From the IMG/VR virus record IMGVR_UViG_3300009705_000053, positions 1 to 35,289 of that record: 35,289 bases of DNA. One strand, 5' to 3'. Both the position numbers and the translations under genes were made by a program. Below the pieces are notes generated by a model, which was not told the DNA's origin, did not search any database, and saw only the letters and a list, made by a program, of their open reading frames with translations. The DNA comes from a virus. Shown here piece after piece: positions 29,007 through 35,289 of this stretch (the first letter of the stretch is position 1; each line of letters opens with the position of its first letter).

Positions 29007-29441
29007 TCAGGATGGTGCGTTTATATGCCTCTTCATGCGGGCAGAAAACTCCTTAGCGTTGTCCGGTGACATCACTTTAGCAAACTCTCTTGCTTTGGCG
29101 CGAGAGCATTGATATGCCAGAACAATACCGTCGATCATGTCATTATCAGGGACAGGCTTTGCCCACTTGGCAAATCTCTTCCGGGGTTTGGCTGCATTTT
29201 TCAGAAAATCATACTGCATCTTTGGTGGGAGGTGATGGTTTATGTTCATCTCATTCGCCAGCAGGATGGTATCCTGAAAATACGACAATGAGCGGTTGAT
29301 CACAAACGGGACGTAACTCTTGGATGGCGACTCTGGGTTCGCCCCCTCTTCAAGAGCATTACCCCCCGCAAAGAGGCTTTTTTTGCTCGCTGAATTGATG
29401 CTGTTCAGAAAGTCGAATACTTTCGGTTTTGAAATACTCAT
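29007..29441 (-). CDS. 62: Clamp loader small subunit (gp62-like)
   Basis: A 144-residue protein placed between gp44 and regA as in T4. VPFVINRSLSYFQDTILLAN, then EMNINHHLPPKMQYDFLKNA and RKRFAKWAKPVPDND match the pattern of gp62 in marine T4-like phages, with a C-terminal helical repeat. It joins the gp44 tetramer to load the gp45 clamp onto DNA. I choose ATG 29441 (MSISKPKVFDFL), which overlaps the gp44 stop by ATGA; a GTG at 29447 is a less likely start. Confidence 0.88.
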   Translation of the reverse strand: MSISKPKVFDFLNSINSASKKSLFAGGNALEEGANPESPSKSYVPFVINRSLSYFQDTILLANEMNINHHLPPKMQYDFLKNAAKPRKRFAKWAKPVPDNDMIDGIVLAYQCSRAKAREFAKVMSPDNAKEFSARMKRHINAPS

Positions 29442-30373
29442 TTCCACTTCGTCCTTGCCATAAGTTCAGTGAGACATGCCATCAGATTGATTTCCTTGTC
29501 CGCAACAAACGCGGCTTGGTATCCGTATTTTGCAAGAATCACAACTGCTTCAGGGATGCTTGGTGGGGTCATGTATTCATACAGCGAATCGTAGATTGCG
29601 CGAAAAGTGACGTTGCCATCAAGGTCACTGTTATTTGCCACCCACTGCCGAACACTCATGAATTCCCCTCTACGAAGCATCTCCATCATATCACGAAGAC
29701 TCTGGTCTGAGATGCTCACCAGCACATCGGGAGTTAATGTGCCTGATGTCGAATACCGTTGACACTCATTGATAACTCGCCGCCAATCTGGGGAGAATTT
29801 CTTGATCAATTCAACGAGGACTTTGATATCATACTCGACAGATTCTTTTTCGAGTATTGCTTCCAGCCTACGCAAAAACGCGGCCTGAAGAATTTCCAAA
29901 CCAGATTTTTTGAAATTGAAATCGAAAACAGAGCATCGAGAGTGTAGCGGCTCTATGATTCGATTCTTGAAATTGCAAGTCATCACAAATCGACAATTCG
30001 CACTAAACTCTTCAATGAATGCACGAAGAGCGGGTTGGGTGGAATTGGCATTCAGGTAATCCGCCTCATCAAGGATGACCACACGAACCCCGCCATCCAA
30101 TGAGATGGATGATGCAAAAGACTTGATCTTCTGTCGAAGGGTATCGATGCCACCCTCCTCAGAGCAGTTGATCAAAAGATAGTCAAGATCCAACTCATTA
30201 CACAATGCCTTGGCAACAGTCGTTTTACCGAGACCTGAAGATCCGGTAAAGAGCATATTTTGAAGGTCCCCGGAGGCTACAGTGTCAGCGAAGGTTTTCT
30301 TGAGGTCCGGGGGAAGGACCACATCGTTGATGAGTTGTGGGCGGTGTTTTTCGCACCATAGAAATTCTTTCAT
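29438..30373 (-). CDS. 44: Clamp loader large subunit (gp44-like AAA+ ATPase)
   Basis: A 311-residue AAA+ protein of the replication factor C type that opens and loads the gp45 clamp using ATP. Walker A GSSGLGKTT (44-52), Walker B VVILDEADYL, sensor I CRFVMTCNFKNRI and the SRC motif in PLHSRCSVFDF are all seen. Size equals T4 gp44 (319). The C-terminal collar domain follows. Translation is probably coupled to gp62. Confidence 0.96.
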   Translation of the reverse strand: MKEFLWCEKHRPQLINDVVLPPDLKKTFADTVASGDLQNMLFTGSSGLGKTTVAKALCNELDLDYLLINCSEEGGIDTLRQKIKSFASSISLDGGVRVVILDEADYLNANSTQPALRAFIEEFSANCRFVMTCNFKNRIIEPLHSRCSVFDFNFKKSGLEILQAAFLRRLEAILEKESVEYDIKVLVELIKKFSPDWRRVINECQRYSTSGTLTPDVLVSISDQSLRDMMEMLRRGEFMSVRQWVANNSDLDGNVTFRAIYDSLYEYMTPPSIPEAVVILAKYGYQAAFVADKEINLMACLTELMARTKWK

Positions 30374-30392
30374 AACAAATTGGGTTCAGGTC

Positions 30393-30599
30393 TTAGGTAT
30401 TATCCAAAGAGTATTTCAGTGGACCAGTCATTTCCCAAACGGAATCCATGGGGTCTCCGTCCGATTCTGTCTCCCATCGATTTAGGGTGTTTTCGGCTTT
30501 CGCCTTGCTCCCAAAAACGTGCGCCCCGTCAAGAGGATCGAAGATGACCCAAAGGGCATTCAGTGGTTTTCGTATTCGTATCTGTGTGTTTTGGCTCAT
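30393..30599 (-). CDS. 68-residue hypothetical protein
   Basis: MSQNTQIRIRKPLNALWVIF then DPLDGAHVFGSKAKAENTLN: a beta hairpin followed by a helix, as in small phage domains that begin with a WVIFD-type strand. No catalytic motif. It lies between gp44 and the Glu/Pro-repeat gene, within the clamp operon. Function unknown. Confidence 0.6.
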   Translation of the reverse strand: MSQNTQIRIRKPLNALWVIFDPLDGAHVFGSKAKAENTLNRWETESDGDPMDSVWEMTGPLKYSLDNT

Positions 30600-30680
30600 A
30601 ATATTAAGGTGTGGGTTTTTGCAGAGGTTTAAGCAAGCTCGATGAACCCAGTCTTGCTCCCACTTACTCTAGGGCAAGGG
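30600..30680. other. 81-base gap within the clamp operon
   Basis: No open frame, promoter or terminator was recognised here. Confidence 0.4.
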
Positions 30681-30980
30681 TCAGTCTGCTCCTTCTTTCA
30701 ATTCAGAGATACGAACTGGTTCTTCCTCGGGTTCTTCCTGAACTGGTTCTTCCTCGGGTTCTTCCTGAACTGGTTCTTCCTCGGGTTTTGGTGGCGCATG
30801 TGCATTGAGAAACCCCTGAAAGCGTTCCCCCAGCTCACCAACATTTTTCATTTCGTTCAACTCAAAGGCCCCTCTCCGTGCAGCAATTTTCAGAACTTGA
30901 ATAGCGAATGAGATGTCTCCCAACGAGATGCCGGGTTTGGGGGTTTCTTGTTCAGTTACATTTTCTTTTTGATTTTCCAT
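30681..30980 (-). CDS. Conserved clamp-operon protein with Glu/Pro repeat tail
   Basis: A 99-residue protein. SLGDISFAIQVLKIAARRGA then FELNEMKNVGELGERFQGFL is like a small protein found next to gp45 in marine T4-like phages. The C-terminal third is a PEEEPVQEE repeat, encoded by a perfect 27-bp tandem repeat (2.8 copies at 30714-30791). The acidic tail is likely unstructured. Four bases separate it from gp45. Confidence 0.7.
   Translation of the reverse strand: MENQKENVTEQETPKPGISLGDISFAIQVLKIAARRGAFELNEMKNVGELGERFQGFLNAHAPPKPEEEPVQEEPEEEPVQEEPEEEPVRISELKEGAD
30714..30791 (-). repeat. 27-bp tandem repeat (2.8 copies)
   Basis: Copies at 30714-30740 and 30741-30767 are identical, with a partial third. 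Each encodes PEEEPVQEE. Such in-frame repeats are prone to copy-number change. Confidence 0.85.
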
Positions 30981-30984
30981 AGTG

Positions 30985-31662
30985 TTATTCTCCGAATGTT
31001 GATGTCTTGTCTACTGCCACAAAGTAGTGGATGTCCAATGCTGTCGATTTGCTTTCCCATTTACTTATGAACTTCGATGAGATCGAGACCTTGTAATCAC
31101 CGGGGATCAACTTCAAGTTGGAAATTGAAAAGTGAATATCAAAGGTTTTCTCAGTCTTATGGTCTAGGGTGATCTTAAAGTCGTCGCCATCCTGATCCCC
31201 ATCATCAAATACAGAGATAGTCGTGGGTTGCCCGTTCCCAGTAGACTGGATTCGAATCTTTGAGAATCTAAAGATACCTGCTGCCTTAAATATCTCATTG
31301 AGATGAGATTGTGTGACTGCAACCTCAACATCATTGGCGGGCAAGCTAATGTCCTTGGCTGGATATGTGAGAATGCTTGGCTCGGAATATCCAATATGAC
31401 AACTCTTTTCCGATGATGAAATGACAACATGGTCATCCTTAAAATCGAGGGTTGGATCATTGAAGAGGCCGATTAGCGAAAGGAATCTATTCAGATCATA
31501 GATGCCGATCTTTTTGTCAAACTTCTCAGATACCCGCGCAACCCCCAAAATCGTTTTTGGTTCAGAGATCGTCTTGATGGTCGAGCCAGCATCAATAACG
31601 AGGTTGCTATTGATGCTGGCGAAGTTTTTAAGGACAGTAAGTGTGTTTGATGATATTTTCAT
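30985..31662 (-). CDS. 45: Sliding clamp (gp45-like)
   Basis: A 225-residue processivity clamp, nearly the length of T4 gp45 (228). MKISSNTLTVLKNFASINSN, then IYDLNRFLSLIGLFNDPTLD and HIGYSEPSILTYP fit the PCNA-like two-domain fold that trimerises around DNA and tethers gp43. It leads the operon 45-44-62-regA, with a near-consensus promoter immediately upstream (31671-31699). Confidence 0.93.
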   Translation of the reverse strand: MKISSNTLTVLKNFASINSNLVIDAGSTIKTISEPKTILGVARVSEKFDKKIGIYDLNRFLSLIGLFNDPTLDFKDDHVVISSSEKSCHIGYSEPSILTYPAKDISLPANDVEVAVTQSHLNEIFKAAGIFRFSKIRIQSTGNGQPTTISVFDDGDQDGDDFKITLDHKTEKTFDIHFSISNLKLIPGDYKVSISSKFISKWESKSTALDIHYFVAVDKTSTFGE

Positions 31663-31670
31663 TGCTGGTG

Positions 31671-31699
31671 ATTGTAGTGTAAAATATGCCGCAAGTCAA
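31671..31699 (-). promoter_or_regulatory. 45: Sigma70-like promoter for the gp45-44-62-regA operon
   Basis: Minus strand TTGACT (31694-31699), 17-base spacer, TACAAT (31671-31676): five of six consensus bases in each box. ATG 31662 is eight bases downstream, so the leader would be one or two bases. Confidence 0.7.
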
Positions 31700-32451
31700 C
31701 CTCGGACCCGTATGTCCCCAGAGAGTGTTGCGTCCCCGGAGATTACTGCTGTCCCAGAGACCCATGCTTCCCCAGAGACCATTGCGTTCCCGGTGACCAT
31801 TGCGTTCCCGGTGACCTCTGCTTCTCCAAAGACATTTGCGTTCCCAAAGACCCGTGCGGTATCACAGATTGCGGTGTCCCCATAGACCTGTGTGTCCCCA
31901 TAGACATGTGCGTTCTCAGAGACCCATGCGTCCCCAGAGACCGATGCGTCCCCAGAGACCGATGCGTTTCCAGAGACCGATGCGTTCCCATAGACCCATG
32001 CGTTTCCAGAGACCGATGCGTTCCCATAGACCTGTGCGTTCTCATAGACCATTGCGTTCCCAAGGACCTTTGCGTTCCCAGAAACCTCCGCGTTCCCAGA
32101 GACATTTGGGTGCCCAGAGACCAATGCGGTCCCAGAGACCTTTGCGTTCCCAGAGACCTTTGCAGCCCCAGAGACCAATGCGTTCCCAGAGACCTTTGCG
32201 TCCCCAGAGGCCGATGCGTTGCCAAAGACCATTGCCTCCCCAGAGACCCAGCAGTCGCCTTCATGACTTAGATTGTCTTCGGATTCGATGAAGCCACCAA
32301 GCTCGCCCTTTTTAACCTTACCAAAATCCTGAAGAGAGCGAATTCGTTTGATGGTTGAAAAAACCGGAGAACTTTCATTTGTGATTTCGTATTTTTTAGA
32401 CACAGTGGATTCGTTTCTAATCGCTGGGGGTTCTTTACTGATTTTGTTCAT
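31696..32451 (-). CDS. Left-handed beta-helix repeat protein (YdcK-like)
   Basis: A 251-residue protein. After an N-terminal region and KGELGGFIESEDNLSHEGDC, it is made almost entirely of six-residue repeats (VSGNAE, VYGNAS, VSGDAW) that form a left-handed beta-helix, as in YdcK-like proteins. The N-terminal part is a paralogue of residues 33-60 in the gene at 6925-8370, and the DNA is also similar. No catalytic residues are visible. Its place between gp45 and the MoxR gene interrupts the core, suggesting insertion. Function unknown; it may be a structural or surface protein. Confidence 0.8.
   Translation of the reverse strand: MNKISKEPPAIRNESTVSKKYEITNESSPVFSTIKRIRSLQDFGKVKKGELGGFIESEDNLSHEGDCWVSGEAMVFGNASASGDAKVSGNALVSGAAKVSGNAKVSGTALVSGHPNVSGNAEVSGNAKVLGNAMVYENAQVYGNASVSGNAWVYGNASVSGNASVSGDASVSGDAWVSENAHVYGDTQVYGDTAICDTARVFGNANVFGEAEVTGNAMVTGNAMVSGEAWVSGTAVISGDATLSGDIRVRG
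31716..32262 (-). repeat. 18-bp periodic tandem repeat
   Basis: The DNA encoding the beta-helix repeats units of 18 bases (for example GCGTTCCCAGAGACC plus three variable bases on the plus strand) for about 550 bases. The period keeps several frames open on both strands, producing spurious open frames. Confidence 0.85.
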
Positions 32452-32469
32452 TGTTTTTCTTTCTGCTGC

Positions 32470-32497
32470 GGGGGGGGGTCGCCCTCCCCCTTTTTTT
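32470..32497 (+). terminator. GC-rich hairpin with T run, plus-strand orientation
   Basis: A run of nine G (470-478), TCG, then CCC-T-CCCCC, then seven T. This is a rho-independent terminator shape on the plus strand, although no plus-strand gene lies upstream. It could stop antisense transcripts, or the G tract may be unstable. The 32452-32522 gap holds no gene that I can support. Confidence 0.45.
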
Positions 32498-32522
32498 CAT
32501 TTTTATTTTCGTGGCCTGTGTG

Positions 32523-33719
32523 TTATGCAGTTCCTGATGCTCGACAGCGGCGTCCAAAGGGGTCCTCGTTACTGGTCTCGTCAGCCACGGCTGGTGCAGG
32601 ATCGTCGCCAAGCTTATCGTAAAGGTCCACGAATGCCGTTTTGGTATCGTCATCAAAGCGAGCGATGCATAGGCTAATCGCTTTTTTCTCATCTTCAAAC
32701 ACCGAAAAAGTTTGGACCACATGGCAGAGCCGCCGAGTCGAGATGAATTCATCCACCCCGCCGTCCTCAAATGTTTTTCGGATAATTTCACTCCAAGCGG
32801 TCAGCTTGTCGGCGAATTTAGTCACCGGAACATCGAACTTATCCATGTGCTTTTTAACAATTTTAGTCTCAATTGCCCGCGACGGATAGGGCTGCTCAAT
32901 CGTCACCACGAACCGTTCAAGGAAAGCGTCGTCGATGATTCCAGCAGCACTATACCGCCCGTCATCAGACCCGCGTCCCTTAGTGTTAGCGGTCGAGATG
33001 ACCGTGAACCCAGAGGCAGGAGAAACCACTTCACCCGTCTTTTTAATCATGACAGGCTTGCCTTCAAGCACTCCCTGAAGGCACATGATTTTGTTGGTTC
33101 CCCTATCTATCTCATCAATCAGGAGGACCGCACCAGACTCCATTGCCCGAAGCACCGGACCTTTTTGGAAGACCGTCTCCCCTCCAATGAGGCGAAAGCC
33201 GCCGATCAAATCGTCCTCATCCGTTTCAGGGGAAATTTGGACCCTCACATACTCCCGTTTTGCTTGAGCGCAAGCTTGCTCGACCATAAAGGTCTTGCCG
33301 TTACCAGACAGACCCGATATGTAAATCGGGAAGAATTGGCGGGTAGAGAGCGCTTTTTTGACATTGGCGAAATTGCCCCATGCCACAAACGTGTCATCGA
33401 CATCTGGAACAAACACCGCATCCCCAGACTTGTCAGTGACACCGGACACCATCTTTATGGTGGCAGGGGCAGGAGTAGCGAAGACTTTCGCCACCTTTGC
33501 GGAATTGTATGCAGCGGTCACCTCGGGAAGAGGCTCATCAAACGAGTATGCCCCCCTTCCCACCTTAAACATTTGCCGAAGCAAAGCCCCAGCGACGGCG
33601 GCGGGATATCCCACACTTTCGCAAGCTGTGATGATTTCGGCCCGTGAAAAGAACGAGCGCATATTGCCATGAGTAACGACCATCTGGTCCCGAACGAGTG
33701 TTTTGTCAATTTGATACAT
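32523..33719 (-). CDS. MoxR/CobS-like AAA+ ATPase
   Basis: A 398-residue AAA+ ATPase of the MoxR family, like CobS proteins found in cyanophages. Walker A GLSGNGKT (136-143), Walker B VLLIDEID with GTNK after it, DLIGGFRLIGG (the MoxR-specific segment), then sensor I VISTANTKGRG and FLERFVVTIEQPYP. CobS in bacteria works with CobT and CobN to insert cobalt into the B12 ring. Here the partner is the adjacent VWA protein. It has its own strong promoter and a 40-base leader. The N-terminal 110 residues are unassigned. Confidence 0.85.
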   Translation of the reverse strand: MYQIDKTLVRDQMVVTHGNMRSFFSRAEIITACESVGYPAAVAGALLRQMFKVGRGAYSFDEPLPEVTAAYNSAKVAKVFATPAPATIKMVSGVTDKSGDAVFVPDVDDTFVAWGNFANVKKALSTRQFFPIYISGLSGNGKTFMVEQACAQAKREYVRVQISPETDEDDLIGGFRLIGGETVFQKGPVLRAMESGAVLLIDEIDRGTNKIMCLQGVLEGKPVMIKKTGEVVSPASGFTVISTANTKGRGSDDGRYSAAGIIDDAFLERFVVTIEQPYPSRAIETKIVKKHMDKFDVPVTKFADKLTAWSEIIRKTFEDGGVDEFISTRRLCHVVQTFSVFEDEKKAISLCIARFDDDTKTAFVDLYDKLGDDPAPAVADETSNEDPFGRRCRASGTA

Positions 33720-33765
33720 GATTTAGTTTTGTTTTTACAGGTTGTTGTCTCTCGGTTACGTGCTC

Positions 33766-33793
33766 ATTATAGTCGAGCGCGGGGTGCCGTCAA
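33766..33793 (-). promoter_or_regulatory. Strong sigma70-like promoter for the MoxR gene
   Basis: Minus strand TTGACG (33788-33793), 16-base spacer, perfect TATAAT (33766-33771). Predicted start near 33759, giving a leader of about 40 bases to ATG 33719. This is the best promoter in the window. Confidence 0.75.
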
Positions 33794-33835
33794 GTGTTTT
33801 TGAACAAGTTTTTGAACTTTTTTCATTTCAAATGT

Positions 33836-35289
33836 TTATGCGATAATGTCAGAAAAGATTGACAGGAACTTTCGCGATTCTTTGCGGGCCTTTGCTGAAG
33901 TCTTGAAAAGTCTGGCCAATTTCGTGGCAGATTTACGATCAGTGGCATCAAAAAACTGATCACCCAAGTCGAGGTGGTCAGTGTCGTCCACATCAAGAGT
34001 CTTTCTGTCTAACAGGAAAAAGTGATCATATCCCAGTGCCTCAGTGAGATGCGCAACCCCGTTTGCTCTGAATCGCTTGCAATATTCTGAAACCTCAGAA
34101 TACCGACTATTCAATGCCCGGTTAAGAATCCGATTAGAATCCCCTTTATACGAGAGTCTAAAACCAACCAGCACAATATCCGTTTGTTTCCGCAGCGCCT
34201 TAAACGCATCCCGTGCGTTATGGCCCGATATGAAATGCTCCCCAAATTTCAGGCATCCCTTTCTATTGAGGCGATCTACCGAGTTCAGAATGCCAGACTC
34301 TCCGTCAGTCAGGAACATTGCAACGGTCTTTTGGATGCGATGGGTTTTTTGAAACCGCCGAATCATGGCCCTAGAAACCACGATAGTGGCCACCAGCGGG
34401 GTGCCAGACATACGTTCGATGACACTAGGAGCATCATATCCAACCCCCCCCATAGTGACCGATGCATACAACGTCTCCATCGCACCTTGCAAGACACTCC
34501 TTTTCATGGTGGAGTTTAACAATTCCCAGATTTTGGTGTGGGCGAAATCCATCTCATCATCGAGCTGATGCAGGGGCTGGGGGGTAGGCCCACTGCTAAA
34601 TCCATGCACCTCAAATGGGATTCCCACCGCTTGGCAGAAAAATACCATGTTCAGCGTTTGCTCGACTACCTCATGTATCACGGAACCCATTGACCCGGAA
34701 AAATCCACTACCATAAACAGGCCATGATCTTTCGCATCGGCCAGTCGGGTGACGCTCTGGAAGATGTTGTCATCTATCTTATAGCGGTGGACGCTATTCA
34801 TATTTAAGCGACCAGAGCGGGCCTCTGTGGCCCGAGAATAGCGGAAGGACGCTTTCTTCCGTTCGAACTCTTTTACCAGATAACTGGTTTGCGATTGGGA
34901 CTTTTTTCGAAAGTCTTGGAACTTTTTAGGAACTTCGTAATCGTCCACCATCTTTTTAAAGTGAACATTTTGTTCACGGGAGGTGGCGACATCTTTAAAG
35001 GGTGTCGCCACTTCAAGCAACCGCTTGTCACCGGGATCATAACAACTCCCGTAATCGCCCGTATCAGTTGAGCTTTCTAAGAAGTCCTCCATCTCGCGAA
35101 GGCTTTCGCTTGAGTAATCGACACCGTCACCGTCACCGGGCTTTTCCCCGGATTCTTCACCGGGCTTTTCACCTTCACCGGATTCTTCACCGGGCTTTTC
35201 ACCTTCACCGGATTCTTCACCTTCACCGGATTCTTCACCGGATTCTTCACCGGATTCTTCACCGGATTCTTCACCGGATTCTTCACCGG
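33836..35289 (-). CDS. CobT-like VWA-domain protein (partial, start outside window)
   Basis: The frame is open through ATG 35092 to the window end, so the N-terminus is missing. The first 50 or so visible residues are GEES/GEKP repeats, then DYSSESLREMEDFLES, a linker, and a von Willebrand A domain with MIDAS DFSGSMGS, a Thr-containing later motif (AMFLTDGESG) and a basic end. An acidic repeat followed by a VWA domain is the layout of CobT, which partners CobS. I infer a two-part AAA/VWA machine with the gene at 32523-33719. A closer look shows no VTRYY-type CobT end, so the link to cobalt chelation is tentative. Confidence 0.8.
   Translation of the reverse strand, partial: GEESGEESGEESGEESGEESGEGEESGEGEKPGEESGEGEKPGEESGEKPGDGDGVDYSSESLREMEDFLESSTDTGDYGSCYDPGDKRLLEVATPFKDVATSREQNVHFKKMVDDYEVPKKFQDFRKKSQSQTSYLVKEFERKKASFRYSRATEARSGRLNMNSVHRYKIDDNIFQSVTRLADAKDHGLFMVVDFSGSMGSVIHEVVEQTLNMVFFCQAVGIPFEVHGFSSGPTPQPLHQLDDEMDFAHTKIWELLNSTMKRSVLQGAMETLYASVTMGGVGYDAPSVIERMSGTPLVATIVVSRAMIRRFQKTHRIQKTVAMFLTDGESGILNSVDRLNRKGCLKFGEHFISGHNARDAFKALRKQTDIVLVGFRLSYKGDSNRILNRALNSRYSEVSEYCKRFRANGVAHLTEALGYDHFFLLDRKTLDVDDTDHLDLGDQFFDATDRKSATKLARLFKTSAKARKESRKFLSIFSDIIA
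35130..35289 (-). repeat. 12-bp in-frame repeats (GEES)
   Basis: Repeats of GGTGAAGAATCC (minus strand), with a shorter GGTGAA unit and a GGTGAAAAGCCC variant, continue to the window edge. They encode GEES and GEKP units in the VWA protein. The total length is unknown because the window ends inside the repeat. Confidence 0.85.

Noticed and set aside
31716-32262. CRISPR-like array
   Set aside because: The repeats are contiguous 18-bp coding repeats without spacers and encode beta-helix units.
31743-32291. Several overlapping open frames of 121-173 codons on both strands
   Set aside because: They arise from the 18-bp periodicity of the beta-helix gene, which keeps multiple frames open. Only the GGFIESEDNLSH frame matches a family.
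32712-33647. Long plus-strand open frame of 311 codons
   Set aside because: It lies antisense to the MoxR-type ATPase, which has all AAA+ motifs.
35077-35286. Minus-strand open frame of 69 codons rich in KNPV
   Set aside because: It is an out-of-frame reading of the GEES repeat of the VWA gene.

Overview
The window is a stretch of a T4-like (myovirus) double-stranded DNA phage genome. The clearest proof is the replication core in T4 order on the minus strand: sliding clamp gp45, clamp loader gp44 and gp62, translational repressor RegA, DNA polymerase gp43, then UvsX recombinase and gp41 helicase further along. A B12-dependent (class II) ribonucleotide reductase, a MoxR/CobS-like ATPase with a VWA partner, and many marine-type T4-like hypothetical proteins point to an environmental or marine relative on a proteobacterial or cyanobacterial host. 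No photosynthesis genes are seen, so the host cannot be fixed. All genes but one are on the minus strand, tightly packed and often joined by ATGA stop/start overlaps.

Layout, low to high coordinate (the reverse of transcription): 1-1.6 kb, partial glycosyltransferase, ParB-like protein, cupin and small proteins; 1.6-3.5 kb, class II ribonucleotide reductase; 3.6-4.1 kb, a lone plus-strand methyltransferase-like gene with its own promoter; 4.1-15.4 kb, a block of large modular proteins that I interpret as head-internal (capsid-packaged) proteins; 15.5-15.8 kb, a small-RNA-like locus with three tRNA T-arm-like hairpins; 15.9-18.1 kb, cytosine methyltransferase and gp41 helicase; 18-25 kb, small proteins, a GP88-family protein, dUTPase, UvsX, a DEDD exonuclease, dCMP deaminase and an ECF-type sigma factor; 25-31.7 kb, a primase-like (AEP) protein and the gp43-regA-62-44-45 core; 31.7-35.3 kb, a beta-helix repeat protein, the MoxR-type ATPase and a VWA protein that runs off the window.

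How the genes fit together: ribonucleotide reductase, dCMP deaminase and dUTPase supply and clean the dNTP pool; gp41, gp43-45, gp62, UvsX, the exonuclease and the AEP-like protein replicate and recombine DNA; RegA and the sigma factor regulate expression. The 4-15 kb block stands out. Several proteins start with MKSF-type N-termini resembling the T4 capsid-targeting sequence, and they carry repeated L-[DE]-E-[AG] motifs matching the T4 prohead protease (gp21) consensus, placed between domains. I infer packaged polyproteins cut into separate pieces in the prohead. DNA encoding some of these motifs is repeated and flanks AT-rich cassettes, suggesting module exchange at the cleavage sites.

Two other patterns deserve attention. 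Several sigma70-like promoters sit so close to the start codon that the mRNA would be leaderless or nearly so (upstream of 3618, 15405, 19171, 24869, 31662 and perhaps 28440). A repeat copied three times (15529, 15858, 16661) bounds the methyltransferase and the small-RNA locus at the 3' end of gp41, like a cassette integration site.
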